Part shown: positions 36,347-46,327 of the stretch, in pieces
How the letters are laid out: each line of letters opens with the position of its first letter
Position numbering within the stretch: position 1 is the first letter of the stretch
Source: Verrucomicrobiota bacterium
GTDB taxonomy: Bacteria > Verrucomicrobiota > Lentisphaeria > JABSQK01 > JAJFLO01
NCBI GenBank assembly: GCA_021772615.1
Contig: JAJFLQ010000104.1
Coordinates: 83,873 to 147,872, forward strand
DNA: 64,000 bases
Direction of reading: 5' to 3'
Translations under genes and position numbers: made by a program
Notes under the pieces: generated by a model
Database searches by the model: none
The model's input: the letters and a program-made list of their open reading frames with translations, nothing else
Told to the model about the DNA's origin: nothing

Positions 36347-38662
36347 ATGATTGGCGCGATTCGATCGCGAATATCACAATCTATGGCATTCGATAAAAAG
36401 AAATTTATTGCGCGATTCGCAGAAGAGGCGAAGGATCACATAACCCGCCTCAATGACGGATTTCTTGCGCTCGAAGATAACCCCCGCGATACCGAGACGC
36501 TGAATCAGGTTTTTCGCTCTGCGCATACGATCAAGGGTTCCTCTCGCATTCTCAGTCTGAAGGAGATATCGCTCCTGGCTCACAAGCTGGAGGATACGTT
36601 GCATGCGCTGCGAGACGGTAAGATCAAAACCGGTGAGCGCTTGTTCAACCTGTTATTCAGAACCCTGGATGTTCTTGGCGACATGGTGGATCTGGCAGCG
36701 GCGAGTGAGCCGATTTCGATCGACACTGCAGATATTTGTGAGGCCCTGGAAATGGCAGCGGTGGGGCAACCCTTTACTGTCCAGGACGGTGGCGCGACAG
36801 GGAAACGCGAGGGGACGGCGGCGCGGCCGGCCGACGCGACAAAGGAAACGTCTGCGGCCTTGTCGGTTGAGGCGTTGCCGGGCGTAGCTGAGCCGGCAGT
36901 GTCGGATGGCGCCGCGGTCGACCCGCAGGGCGTGGCGTCGCCACGGTCGGCGAAACCCGAGGAAACGATACGTATACCCACTTCCAAACTTGATGAGACC
37001 GTGAAGTTGATGGGTGAGATACTATCAAATCACGGGCGTTTCCGACAGCTTTCTCTAGACTTATTCGACCTCGAAAAATCCACACGACACTTCATGGAGC
37101 TTGTTCGCGCGCATGCGGAACGGCACCAGGAACGGAATGGCGACTCGCTGGAAGTGATCATCAAGGCAGAGGGGCTGTATAACGAAGTACGCGTATTGTC
37201 GTCGACCACACGCGACATGGTGAGCGTTCACAGCCTCTTGACCGATGGTCTGCGCGAGAAGGTGTTGAAGATGCGCATGCTGCCGTTATCCACAGTACTG
37301 GGTACGTTTCCGAGATATGTGCGAGATATCGCTACCTCCAGCGGTAAAAAGATTGATCTGGTCATCGAAGGTGCCGACACCGAAATGGACAAGAAGGTGA
37401 TCGAGCAGCTCGGCGATCCACTCATGCACATGATCCGAAACAGTGTCGACCATGGCATCGAAATGCCGGACTGCCGACGTCAGGCCGGCAAGCCCCAACG
37501 GGCAACACTTCGGATATCCGCATGTTACGAAGGCGGCAACGTGTTGATCGAGGTAAGTGATGACGGTGCCGGTATTGCGGTCGATCGTGTGCGTGAGAAG
37601 GCGTTGAAAAAGAAGCTGTTTGATGAGGATCGGCTTCACAGCATGTCCAAGGCAGAGATCATCAATTTGATCTTTCGTCCGGGATTCAGCACGAGTTCGA
37701 TTGTCACTGATATTTCAGGTCGCGGGGTGGGGTTGGATGTTGTCAACGATTATATCGTCGAGCAGTTGCAGGGATCCGTTCACGTGGAAACAGAGGAAGG
37801 AAAGGGTACGAGCTTTTATCTGAAGGTGCCCGTGACCCTCGCGGTGATCCGAATCATGTGTGCGCGCGCCGGCGCCATCAATGTGGGTCTGGCCGTAAGC
37901 GCCGTCGACGAAGTCCTCAAGGTGAATTCGAACGAGATAATTGAGGTTGTGAACAAGAAGGCGATTCGCTTGCGCGAGAAGATCATTCCGGTGATCCACC
38001 TCGATCGCGCGCTGCGGCTCCCGGAACGTTCAGTCGGTTCGAGCCGCGATGTGTTTGTTGTGATGCTGTCGATGGGTAAGGATAAGCTGGGGCTCGTCGT
38101 TGATGCATTGGTCAGTGAGGCTGATATGGAGATCATGTCATTGCCGCCGCATCTCGACAACAACGAGTTGATCGCCGGCGTGTCGTTGTCCAGCAAGGAC
38201 GAAGTGGTGATCATTGTGCATGTGCCGAAGATCTTTGCGCTTGCCAGAGAGCTTCATGAAGAGAAAAAGCGGAAACCGGCACACGGCGGCGAACAGCGGG
38301 CGCAGCATATTCTTGTAGTCGACGACTCACTCAACACACGCGAAATCGAAAAGAGCATCCTCGAATCCTACGGGTACAAAGTCGACCTTGCTTCGAACGG
38401 ACAAGAGGCGTTCGACAAGGCCTGTGGTTTCAAATACGATCTCATTGTTACCGATGTCGAGATGCCGATTATGGACGGGTTTTCTTTCACGGAGAAATTA
38501 AAGAATGAAAAGCAGTATCAGAATACACCGGTCATCATTGTCACATCGAGAGATAAAGAGGAGGATAAACGCAGAGGAATCCAGGTCGGCGCCGACGCGT
38601 ACATTCTCAAGGGCAGCTTCGACCAGTCGAATTTACTGTCGACGGTGCAGAATCTGATCTAG
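36347..38662 (+). CDS. cheA: hybrid CheA histidine kinase with C-terminal receiver
   Basis: The ATG at 36347 follows GGAGG by 3 bases; a second ATG at 36383 lacks a ribosome site. The 771-residue protein has an HPt domain with His60 in 'SAHTIKGSS', an Ala/Pro-rich linker with little P2 content, and a dimerisation part ('IRIPTSKLDETVKLMGEIL'). The GHKL ATPase domain ('MIRNSVDHGIEMP', 'SDDGAGIA', 'ISGRGVGLDVVND') and a CheW-like regulatory domain follow. The receiver has Asp703 in 'IVTDVEMPIMDG'. No separate cheY, cheD, cheC or cheZ gene follows, so the attached receiver may be the output or a phosphate sink. This points to an alternative cellular function or type IV pilus system rather than flagellar control. 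Confidence 0.93.
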   Translation: MIGAIRSRISQSMAFDKKKFIARFAEEAKDHITRLNDGFLALEDNPRDTETLNQVFRSAHTIKGSSRILSLKEISLLAHKLEDTLHALRDGKIKTGERLFNLLFRTLDVLGDMVDLAAASEPISIDTADICEALEMAAVGQPFTVQDGGATGKREGTAARPADATKETSAALSVEALPGVAEPAVSDGAAVDPQGVASPRSAKPEETIRIPTSKLDETVKLMGEILSNHGRFRQLSLDLFDLEKSTRHFMELVRAHAERHQERNGDSLEVIIKAEGLYNEVRVLSSTTRDMVSVHSLLTDGLREKVLKMRMLPLSTVLGTFPRYVRDIATSSGKKIDLVIEGADTEMDKKVIEQLGDPLMHMIRNSVDHGIEMPDCRRQAGKPQRATLRISACYEGGNVLIEVSDDGAGIAVDRVREKALKKKLFDEDRLHSMSKAEIINLIFRPGFSTSSIVTDISGRGVGLDVVNDYIVEQLQGSVHVETEEGKGTSFYLKVPVTLAVIRIMCARAGAINVGLAVSAVDEVLKVNSNEIIEVVNKKAIRLREKIIPVIHLDRALRLPERSVGSSRDVFVVMLSMGKDKLGLVVDALVSEADMEIMSLPPHLDNNELIAGVSLSSKDEVVIIVHVPKIFALARELHEEKKRKPAHGGEQRAQHILVVDDSLNTREIEKSILESYGYKVDLASNGQEAFDKACGFKYDLIVTDVEMPIMDGFSFTEKLKNEKQYQNTPVIIVTSRDKEEDKRRGIQVGADAYILKGSFDQSNLLSTVQNLI

Positions 38663-39083
38663 CCCCTGTTCGAACAGGGTTTCGAAAGGAAATTTCAAAT
38701 CACAGGCATTTGGGCTGATTTTTTTCCAGATTTATTTGGGATTTGGGTTTTGCGATTCGGAATGTTCCCCGATCGGACCTTTTCGCGCGGGGGCGATCCA
38801 GCCGCCTATTCGCCGAAGCAGGCCGCAATGTCACACCACACCACGCTCACCCCATGGGATTGAAGCACCCCACGGGCACGCGAGCGTTCCTTTCCCTGAT
38901 TTCTTCGATTTCTGCTGTGAATTCATCTCGACCCAGCGGGGATCTTTGCGGACAGATCCGCTTCCTTGTCGTTGGACTTCTAGTCGATGGACTTTTGCCG
39001 CTGTCTTCATTGTATTGTGGCGCGCTTGCCGCACGTTATGCACGATCACGTAGATTCGCTACGACCACATTATTCGGAGGTAT
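38663..39083. other. intergenic with palindrome, otherwise nothing recognised
   Basis: About 420 bases lie between cheA and the CHASE kinase. Apart from the palindrome just after cheA and the GGAGG of the next gene, I see nothing. Two overlapping plus-strand frames here have no ribosome site and unlikely composition. Confidence 0.4.
38664..38679. repeat. perfect 16-bp palindrome after cheA
   Basis: CCCTGTTCGAACAGGG begins one base after the cheA stop codon and is fully self-complementary. As RNA it could form a 6-bp hairpin with a TCGA loop followed by TTT, which would be a weak terminator. As DNA it resembles a dimeric repressor site, and GTTCGAAC is reminiscent of some LexA half-site arrangements. 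Neither role is proven. Confidence 0.5.
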
Positions 39084-41318
39084 ATGGAAACATTTGATCC
39101 AGGCGATAGTGATTTCTCCGGGCAGATTCAGCAACGGGCGCAGCTGCAGAATGCCGGCTCACTGCACAGGATTCATTGGCTGATCATCGGTGCTTCCCTG
39201 GCACTCACCATCGCGGCGTGGTATGTGGCGAGGTCTCAGGTACGGGAAAAGATTCGCGAACGATTTCGAAATGAGGCCGGAGACATTATCGAACTGATCT
39301 CGGAGCGAATGGCAAAGTACGAAGAGGCGCTGTGGGCAGGTGCGGCGGCGATTCATGCGAATGGCGGTGACATGTCGCCGCAGCAATGGCGGAGGTTCGC
39401 CACAAAACTGCGAATTGAGCAACGATACCCCGGCATCAACGGCATTGGAATCGTCAATCAACTGGCACCGGAGGATGTGCCGGCGTTTATCGCCGAGCAG
39501 CGATTGGAACGCCTTGATTTTTCAATTCATCCACCGCATTCGGAGAACGAATATTGGCCAATTTTATGTATCGAACCGATCAAGACCAATTGCAAGGCAC
39601 TCGGATTGGACATGGCGCACGAACACAATCGACTCACTGCGGCAAGGAAAACCCGTGACAGCGGCGATGCTCAGATTACCGGTCCCATCGTACTGGTGCA
39701 GGACGACGAGCATACGCCGGGTTTCCTGTTCTTTGTCCCTTACTATTTGCGTGATCTGCCGGCGTCGTCCGAAGCGTCGCGTCGCCGGGACTTTGGCGGG
39801 CTAGTATACGCTCCGTTTATCATGAATAGATTGATGCTCGGCATGTTGCGCAAGGAACGCCGCGATCTTGGTATTCAGATATCAGATGCCGATACGTTGT
39901 TGTACGACGAGCATAAGCCGGGCGAACCCAATTTTGATCCGGATCCCCTGTTCCAGGATAATTTTGAGATACCGTTTTACGGACGCATCTGGCGATTCGA
40001 TATTCGCGCAGGGAGTTCTTTTCGTGCGGACGCGGCCAGTCGTCAGCCATTACTTATTCTCTTGTTCGGTATTATCATCGACATCATGCTCTTGACATTT
40101 TTCCTGCTGCTGAACCGGGCTAACCGGCAGTCCGTAGCGTTCGCGGATACGATGACCACGGCGTTTCAGTCAAAGACGATTGCGCTGCGAGATAACGAAC
40201 TTCGGCTGCGTGCGGTCATCGAGAATGCCGCAGACGGTATCGCATTGTTCGATCACGAGCAGGTCATCGAGGACTTCAACCCCGCCTGTGAAGCATTGTT
40301 CGGCGTCACGGCAGCCAATGCGGTCGGCAAGAAGATGACGACGTTTTTTCCGGTCTTGACGCGCGGGGACTTTCGCGATTATATGAACACCCGTAAGTCC
40401 GGCGATGACGAAGGACAGGTAAGCAAGAGCCGTGAGATGAAGGGGTTGCATGAAGACGGGAGCGAATTCGACATTGACCTGCAAATCAGAAATGTTCGGT
40501 TGCCGGACCGAGTCTTGTATATGGCAACAATCCGGAACATTACCGAGCGCAAGGCATCGGAACGCCGACTTGAGCAGTATACGCACGAGTTGGAACGCAG
40601 CAATGACGATCTCGATAACTTTGCGTATGTCGCGTCGCACGACCTCAAAGCACCGTTGAGAGTAATTGATAATGCGTCCGTGTGGCTCGAAGAGGATCTC
40701 GCGGAACATTTCAACGCGGATACCCGCGAGAGCATGGCGCTCCTGCGAAATCGGGTTCGTCGAATGGAAAAACTTCTGGACGACTTGCTCGAATATTCCC
40801 GTGCCGGGCGTAAGCTCGACGAACGCTATAACGAGCCGATCAACGGTAATGTCCTGATTGAGAATGTGGTCACTCTGGTATCCGCGCCCGATGGTTTCCG
40901 TATCAATTCGAGTGCCAACTTTCGCCTGATTGAGGTGAATCGGATGCCGCTGCAGCAAATTCTGTTCAATCTTATCAGCAATGCTGTCAAACACCATCAC
41001 AAGACGACTGGTGCGATCGACATCGACCTCGATATCTCACAGGACGACTATATATTTGGCGTAGCGGACGATGGTCCTGGTATCGCGGTCGAGTTTCATG
41101 CGCAGGTATTCAAGATGTTCCAAACATTGCAACCGCGAGACAGAGTTGAGGGCAGCGGTATGGGGTTGGCGATGGTGAAGAAAAATATCGAATTGTTCGG
41201 CGGCGCGATATATTTACAATCCACGCCGGGGGAGGGAAGTCGTTTTTATTTTTCATGGCCGCGCGTACAGCGCATTCACGTACCCGGAATGCACTCAGTT
41301 GCAGGGACGCAGAGTTGA
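39084..41318 (+). CDS. CHASE-PAS sensor histidine kinase
   Basis: The start follows GGAGG by 3 bases. The 744-residue protein has a first membrane helix (about 31-50) and a CHASE-type extracellular sensor of about 260 residues ('RYPGINGIGIVNQL', 'GPIVLVQDDEHTPGFLFFVPYY'). A second helix (about 322-345), a PAS domain (about 372-490) and a HisKA domain with His519 in 'VASHDLKAPLRVI' follow. The HATPase part has 'NLISNAVKHHHK', 'VADDGPGIA' and 'GSGMGLAMVKK'. CHASE domains bind small extracellular molecules such as cytokinin-like compounds or lipids; the ligand here is unknown. The DLKAP-type H-box is the form also seen in phytochrome-like kinases that partner Rcp1-type receivers, matching the next gene. 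Confidence 0.92.
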   Translation: METFDPGDSDFSGQIQQRAQLQNAGSLHRIHWLIIGASLALTIAAWYVARSQVREKIRERFRNEAGDIIELISERMAKYEEALWAGAAAIHANGGDMSPQQWRRFATKLRIEQRYPGINGIGIVNQLAPEDVPAFIAEQRLERLDFSIHPPHSENEYWPILCIEPIKTNCKALGLDMAHEHNRLTAARKTRDSGDAQITGPIVLVQDDEHTPGFLFFVPYYLRDLPASSEASRRRDFGGLVYAPFIMNRLMLGMLRKERRDLGIQISDADTLLYDEHKPGEPNFDPDPLFQDNFEIPFYGRIWRFDIRAGSSFRADAASRQPLLILLFGIIIDIMLLTFFLLLNRANRQSVAFADTMTTAFQSKTIALRDNELRLRAVIENAADGIALFDHEQVIEDFNPACEALFGVTAANAVGKKMTTFFPVLTRGDFRDYMNTRKSGDDEGQVSKSREMKGLHEDGSEFDIDLQIRNVRLPDRVLYMATIRNITERKASERRLEQYTHELERSNDDLDNFAYVASHDLKAPLRVIDNASVWLEEDLAEHFNADTRESMALLRNRVRRMEKLLDDLLEYSRAGRKLDERYNEPINGNVLIENVVTLVSAPDGFRINSSANFRLIEVNRMPLQQILFNLISNAVKHHHKTTGAIDIDLDISQDDYIFGVADDGPGIAVEFHAQVFKMFQTLQPRDRVEGSGMGLAMVKKNIELFGGAIYLQSTPGEGSRFYFSWPRVQRIHVPGMHSVAGTQS

Positions 41319-42253
41319 TGATGAATAGCAGGGCATTGACCATATTGCTCGTAGAGGATGATGACGTAGATGCGGCACAGATTGTGGATGCATTCACGGC
41401 CGCGCGCATTGCGAATCCTGTGTTATGCGTTGCCGATAGCGCTGCTGCACTCAATCTCTTAAGGAATACCTCAGAGTCAGGTGCAGAATGCCGGCAGTGT
41501 CTCATCCTGCTCGATTTAAAATTGCCGCAGATGGACGGCCTCGAGCTTCTAAAATCGATTCGTGGCGATCGCGCTTTGAGAAAAACAATTGTATTTGTCC
41601 TTACATCGTCGAACAACGACGCCGACCGGGATGCGGCGTATCGATACAACATCGCCGGATTTATCAGAAAAGATAACGTCGGTGCTGAATTCATCCGGCT
41701 GGTGGAGTTAATCGACTGCTACCTGCGAATTGTCGAGTCGCCGTTCGGCGGACCTTCGGCCTCGGGTATGGGGCTCAGCCGGCGTCCCCCAAGCTTCACG
41801 GCTTCGGACAAACCGGTCTCCGTCCTGCTTGTTGAGGATGATGACGGCGACGCCAAGGCGCTGCGTCGCGCATTCGCAAGGGCACGAGTTGCGAACAATA
41901 TATATCGTGCGCTCGATGGATATGAAGCGCTTGATATGCTCCACAACCGACATGCATCCGTATCGTTGCCGCAGCCGATATTAGTGCTTGTGGATCTGAA
42001 TATGCCAAAGATGAACGGCTTAAAATTGATCGAAAAACTGCGAGTCGATCCGGAGCTATGCAAGACCGTCGTATTTATACTCACAACGTCGCGCCGCGAC
42101 GAGGATAAGGATGCGGCATACCACTTGAATATCACAGGTTATATCACGAAGAATGCAGCAGGTGAGGACTTTCTGAACGTGGTCGCGCTATTGCATTCAT
42201 ACTGGCATCTTGTCGAATTGCCGCGGACATCTGTAACCGACGCCAGGAAATGA
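41318..42253 (+). CDS. tandem receiver-domain response regulator (Rcp1-like, two copies)
   Basis: The ATG at 41318 overlaps the kinase stop by one base (TGATG); 41321 is an alternative. The 311-residue protein consists of two receiver domains of the Rcp1 (cyanobacterial phytochrome regulator) type and no output domain. Copy 1 has 'LLVEDDDVDA' and Asp66 in 'LLDLKLPQMDG'. Copy 2 has 'LLVEDDDGDA' and Asp226 in 'LVDLNMPKMNG'. Both keep the Thr/Ser and Lys switch residues and the characteristic 'YCNIAGFIxK'-like ends ('YNIAGFIRKD', 'LNITGYITKN'). The copies clearly derive from a duplication. It probably relays phosphate between the kinases on either side. Confidence 0.9.
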   Translation: MMNSRALTILLVEDDDVDAAQIVDAFTAARIANPVLCVADSAAALNLLRNTSESGAECRQCLILLDLKLPQMDGLELLKSIRGDRALRKTIVFVLTSSNNDADRDAAYRYNIAGFIRKDNVGAEFIRLVELIDCYLRIVESPFGGPSASGMGLSRRPPSFTASDKPVSVLLVEDDDGDAKALRRAFARARVANNIYRALDGYEALDMLHNRHASVSLPQPILVLVDLNMPKMNGLKLIEKLRVDPELCKTVVFILTTSRRDEDKDAAYHLNITGYITKNAAGEDFLNVVALLHSYWHLVELPRTSVTDARK

Positions 42254-43341
42254 CACCGGACGCTCTACGCATATTGATCGCAGACGACGATGCCGGTGAT
42301 CGGAAAAATTTACGCCGTGCAATTCGTACGGCCATGCCGGAATCGGTGGTGCGGGAAACCGAAGATTTTGAGTCGGCAAAATCGGCATGTATCGAGGAGA
42401 AGTTTGATTGTGTGATCCTCGATTATCGCATGCCCGGGCGGGATGGATTGGCAGGTATCGCCGAATTGAGTAAGCAATTTCCGTACCTTTCGATCATTAT
42501 GATTACTGGACAAGGCGATGAGACCGTTGCCGTGAAGGCGCTGCAACTCGGCGCGCAGGATTACATTCCCAAAGACCATATAGATGTCACATCGATTCGC
42601 CGCATCGTAGAGCATGCGGTGGAAAAGACTGCGATGAAACGTGAGTTGGACCGGCAGCGCCGGGACCTCGAAGAGTTTGCCTACGCCCTTGCTCACGATC
42701 TCAAGGCGCCCGTTCGCGCCGTTCGCGCCTTTACGCAAATGATGGTGCGTGACACACTGGCGCAGAAATTCGAGCGACTGCCTGATCATGAGGCGACGAT
42801 AACGCGGAATTCGGACAATCTGGTCATCTTGGTAGACACGCTGTCGCAATATCTGAAGGTGGGCGGCGATGTGCGATACGAAACCGTGTCGTTGGCAGGT
42901 GTGCTCGACGATGCATTGCAAAATCTTGCCGGGGACATAAAGGCATCCGGCACGCGGATTTCCAGGGGAGACCTGCCGGACGTATGTGGCAACGCGTCGG
43001 AACTCACAAGGGTATTCCAGAATATCATCGGCAACGCGGTGAAGTACAACAGGTCGGAGACACCAGAAATTACCGTGAATGCGTCAATTACCGGCGCGAT
43101 GTGTAGCTGTGCCATTGGCGACAACGGCATAGGCATCAGGCAAGCTCATTTCCACACCATTTTCAAGCCATTCAAGCGATTGCATGGCAATTCTGAATAC
43201 CAGGGCACCGGGCTGGGTCTGGCTTTCTGCCGAAAAATAATCGAGGCCCATGGTGGTGAAATCTGGTGCGAATCCGGTGCGGAACAAGGCACGACGTTTC
43301 ATTTTACCATTCCGCTATCAGCAAACAGCCAATCCGGCTGA
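42250..43341 (+). CDS. receiver-histidine kinase hybrid
   Basis: The start overlaps the previous stop by four bases (ATGA), completing a coupled three-gene signalling unit. The 363-residue cytoplasmic protein has an N-terminal receiver (Asp58 in 'VILDYRMPGRDG') and a short coiled coil. HisKA has His149 in 'YALAHDLKAPVRAV', and HATPase has 'NIIGNAVKYNR', 'IGDNGIGIR' and 'GTGLGLAFCRK'. The order REC-HisKA-HATPase means its kinase activity is likely gated by phosphorylation of its own receiver. It shares the DLKAP-type H-box with the CHASE kinase two genes upstream, which suggests a common partner, the tandem receiver. Confidence 0.92.
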   Translation: MTPDALRILIADDDAGDRKNLRRAIRTAMPESVVRETEDFESAKSACIEEKFDCVILDYRMPGRDGLAGIAELSKQFPYLSIIMITGQGDETVAVKALQLGAQDYIPKDHIDVTSIRRIVEHAVEKTAMKRELDRQRRDLEEFAYALAHDLKAPVRAVRAFTQMMVRDTLAQKFERLPDHEATITRNSDNLVILVDTLSQYLKVGGDVRYETVSLAGVLDDALQNLAGDIKASGTRISRGDLPDVCGNASELTRVFQNIIGNAVKYNRSETPEITVNASITGAMCSCAIGDNGIGIRQAHFHTIFKPFKRLHGNSEYQGTGLGLAFCRKIIEAHGGEIWCESGAEQGTTFHFTIPLSANSQSG

Positions 43342-43397
43342 CCGTGCGGTGTACGGCCCGCCTGTATCGTCTGAGTGTCAATATGGATTGGCCCCGG

Positions 43398-45893
43398 TTA
43401 GACCTGCCGCAGCATCAGATTCGCACGCGCCTCCACTATGGTGTCGGTGCCGGCGACCGACTCCTCAACCTGTGCAGGCTCCACGCCCCAAATCTCCTCG
43501 GCATACTGTTTGATCACGCGATCGGAACTGAACTTGCCGACCCTCGCCACATTGAGAATCGCCTTCTTGTTCCATTGGTCCGGCTTGCGATACACCCTTT
43601 CCACATGCCTTTGGCAGTCGGCATATGCCGGCAGGTCGGCGAGCACGAAATACTGATCTCCGTAATCAAGCAGGGATTTCTTGATCGGCTTAAACATGTC
43701 CGGATCATTCAGACAGAAAAAATTTGAAAATGTGAGATCTACGACCCGGCGGATCTCGCTGTCGCTGTTGTACAGGGCAATCGGGTCGTAGCTGCCGTTG
43801 TTGCGGTGGGCTTCGATCTTGTCTGCTTTCAGACCGAAAATGAATATGTTCTCCTTCCTGACCTCTTCGAGGATCTCGATATTCGCACCGTCGTATGTGC
43901 CGACCGTCAACGCGCCGTTCAATGCGAGTTTCATGTTCCCGGTGCCCGACGCCTCCATCCCTGCGGTCGAGATTTGCTCACTCACGTCGGCAGCCGGGAT
44001 AATCGATTCTGCAAGAGAAACACCGTAATTGGGAAAAAAGACGACTTTGATCTTGCCGTCGATCTCGCGGTCGCGGTTGATGACGTTGGCAACACTGTGG
44101 ATAAGTTTGATGACCAGTTTCGCCATGTAATAGCCGGGAGCTGCCTTGCCGGAGAATATGAATACGCGCGGGACCATGTCGAGCGTAGGATCCTCTTTAA
44201 GACGATTATATAGCATGACGATATGCAAGACGTTCAGCAATTGCCGCTTGTATTCGTGAAACCGCTTTATATGAACATCAAAAATAGCGTCCGGATTCAC
44301 GATCATGTCGAGGTCGCGTTTTATGAGACTTGCCAGATGGACCTTGTTGTTTCGTTTGATTTTTCCGAATTGTTCACGTGATGCTTTTGCCTTTGCGACC
44401 GACTCCAGCGATCGCAAGGTGTCCAGTCCGGTGATCCATCCGTCGCCGACGATCTCTGTTATCCACGCGGCCAACTCCGGGTTTGCCTTCAGTAGCCATC
44501 GTCTCTGCGTGATACCGTTGGTCTTGTTGTTGAACCGCTGCGGAAAGAATTCGTAAAAATCCCGAAACAGGTGTTTCTGCAACAACTGTGTATGCAGGGC
44601 GGCAACGCCGTTGATCGAATGGGAACCCACTGATGCCAGATTCGCCATGCGCACTTTTTGTTGTGCCGTTTCATCAATTAGGCTCATGCGCGACAGGCGG
44701 TCATTGTCACCCGGATAGGCCATCGAGACCTGCTCCAGAAATCGCCGGTTTATCTCGAATATGATCTGCAGGTGTCGCGGCAGGTCCTGCCTGAAAAAAT
44801 CGACCGGCCACGTCTCCAGCGCCTCCGGCAACAAGGTATGGTTCGTGTAGCCGAATACGGCGACGATTTGTTCCCAGGCTGTCTCCCACGGCAGTCCGTG
44901 ATCATCAACAAAAACGCGCATCAGCTCGGCCACGGCGATTGCCGGATGGGTATCGTTGAGCTGTATAGCGACCTTCTCGGAAAACCGAGAGAAGTCGCTG
45001 TTGTACGCCTGGAAGCGGCGTATCATATCCTGAATCGATGCCGCCACGAAGAAGTATTGCTGCCGGAATCTCAACGATTTCCCACTGTGGTTATTGTCAT
45101 TCGGATACAACACCTTGGTGAGATTCTCTGCTTGAATCTTGTGTCGCACGGCCTCGATGTAGTCCCCCTGATTGAAGTCTTCGAAATCAAATTCTTCACT
45201 GGCTTTAGCAGACCATAAGCGCAGGGTATTCACGTTGTCACAACCGAATCCGACGATCGGCGTATCGAACGGGACCGCCACTACATTAAATGTGGGCCGC
45301 CATTCAAATCTATATTCACCATCCGCCCAGCGTTCTTCGACCCAACCTCCGTATTGCACGGGAAATGCGTATTCCGGTCGTTCAATTTCCCAGGGATTGC
45401 CGAAGCGGAGCCATTCGTCGGGTTCTTCAACTTGAAACCCGTCACGAATTTCCTGCCGGAATATCCCGTAATCATAACGCAGGCCATAGCCGGTGGCCGG
45501 CAGGCTCAATGTCGCCATCGAGTCCAGAAAACACGCGGCCAATCGGCCCAGGCCGCCATTGCCCAGGCCGGCATCGACACCAAGTTTGCAAAGATAGCCC
45601 CAGTCGATATCAAATCCTTCGAGGGCATCTTTGCACTTCTGATCGATGCCGAGATTGATAATATTATTTGCCAGTGATCGGCCCATGAGGTACTCAAGTG
45701 ACAGATAGTACACACGTTTGACGTTGCCGCGATGATACGATTGTTGAGTTGCTATCCACTTGCCCACCAGAAAATCGCGAACGGTCATGGACAACGCCAG
45801 ATACCGATCCCAGTCCGTAACGGTGTAGCTGTCCTTAGCCAGGGTATACTTCAAGTGTCGGGCGAAATTTGTTTGTATAGTCTCTTTATCCAC
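43398..45893 (-). CDS. glgP: glycogen/maltodextrin phosphorylase
   Basis: The start codon is GTG (45893). The 831-residue protein is a GT35 phosphorylase of normal length that releases glucose 1-phosphate from alpha-1,4-glucan ends. It shows 'SLEYLMGRSLANNIINLG', 'ADLGNGGLGRLAACF'-type nucleotide-site sequence ('AGLGNGGLGRLAACFLDS'), 'KRFHEYKRQLLN', and the pyridoxal-phosphate lysine in 'EASGTGNMKLALNG'. The mammalian Ser14 and AMP site region is absent, as is usual in bacteria. It is divergent from the CBM48-glgA-glgB genes, so breakdown and synthesis have separate promoters in the 430-base gap. Confidence 0.95.
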   Translation of the reverse strand: MDKETIQTNFARHLKYTLAKDSYTVTDWDRYLALSMTVRDFLVGKWIATQQSYHRGNVKRVYYLSLEYLMGRSLANNIINLGIDQKCKDALEGFDIDWGYLCKLGVDAGLGNGGLGRLAACFLDSMATLSLPATGYGLRYDYGIFRQEIRDGFQVEEPDEWLRFGNPWEIERPEYAFPVQYGGWVEERWADGEYRFEWRPTFNVVAVPFDTPIVGFGCDNVNTLRLWSAKASEEFDFEDFNQGDYIEAVRHKIQAENLTKVLYPNDNNHSGKSLRFRQQYFFVAASIQDMIRRFQAYNSDFSRFSEKVAIQLNDTHPAIAVAELMRVFVDDHGLPWETAWEQIVAVFGYTNHTLLPEALETWPVDFFRQDLPRHLQIIFEINRRFLEQVSMAYPGDNDRLSRMSLIDETAQQKVRMANLASVGSHSINGVAALHTQLLQKHLFRDFYEFFPQRFNNKTNGITQRRWLLKANPELAAWITEIVGDGWITGLDTLRSLESVAKAKASREQFGKIKRNNKVHLASLIKRDLDMIVNPDAIFDVHIKRFHEYKRQLLNVLHIVMLYNRLKEDPTLDMVPRVFIFSGKAAPGYYMAKLVIKLIHSVANVINRDREIDGKIKVVFFPNYGVSLAESIIPAADVSEQISTAGMEASGTGNMKLALNGALTVGTYDGANIEILEEVRKENIFIFGLKADKIEAHRNNGSYDPIALYNSDSEIRRVVDLTFSNFFCLNDPDMFKPIKKSLLDYGDQYFVLADLPAYADCQRHVERVYRKPDQWNKKAILNVARVGKFSSDRVIKQYAEEIWGVEPAQVEESVAGTDTIVEARANLMLRQV

Positions 45894-46327
45894 GTTGAAA
45901 TTTTGCCTTTTTTTTATGATTCAGCCGATTGTTTTTCGGCACGTGCAGGTTTGATTAAAACGAATTGCGACGATAATGTGGGTCTTGCGACATTGAAGGA
46001 TTCTCGGTGATATCCATAGCTCATGTCGCAAGTCCGGATAACATCGGTCTGCGTTCCAGCCTGAATTATTCGCCAATACGCAATTGAGAGCACGGCACTT
46101 CACACATATCAAGGGGTCAGTACGGTATCGGTTGCATGCCAGATTTAGAGGGGCGATTAGCAACCGAAATTTTCACTGTCTGCTCAATACGATAGGTGCG
46201 CCAGTGGCGTGCGCTCAATACGCTTCAGGTGACTAGATATGTCAGGAGCCCGTCGACCCCGTCGCGTAAACAGTAGACCGCGTAATCCGACAATACAATG
46301 ATGTAAAAACACAGGAGTAAAAGAATC
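45894..46327. other. intergenic between divergent glgP and CBM48 genes
   Basis: About 430 bases separate the two divergent starts and should carry both promoters. The part next to glgP is AT-rich. I see the AGGAG ribosome site of the CBM48 gene (46313-46317) but no hairpin, tRNA or small gene I would defend. Confidence 0.4.

Noticed and set aside
38736..39183. Overlapping plus-strand frames between cheA and the CHASE kinase
   Set aside because: No ribosome sites, unlikely composition, and one overlaps the well-supported kinase start.
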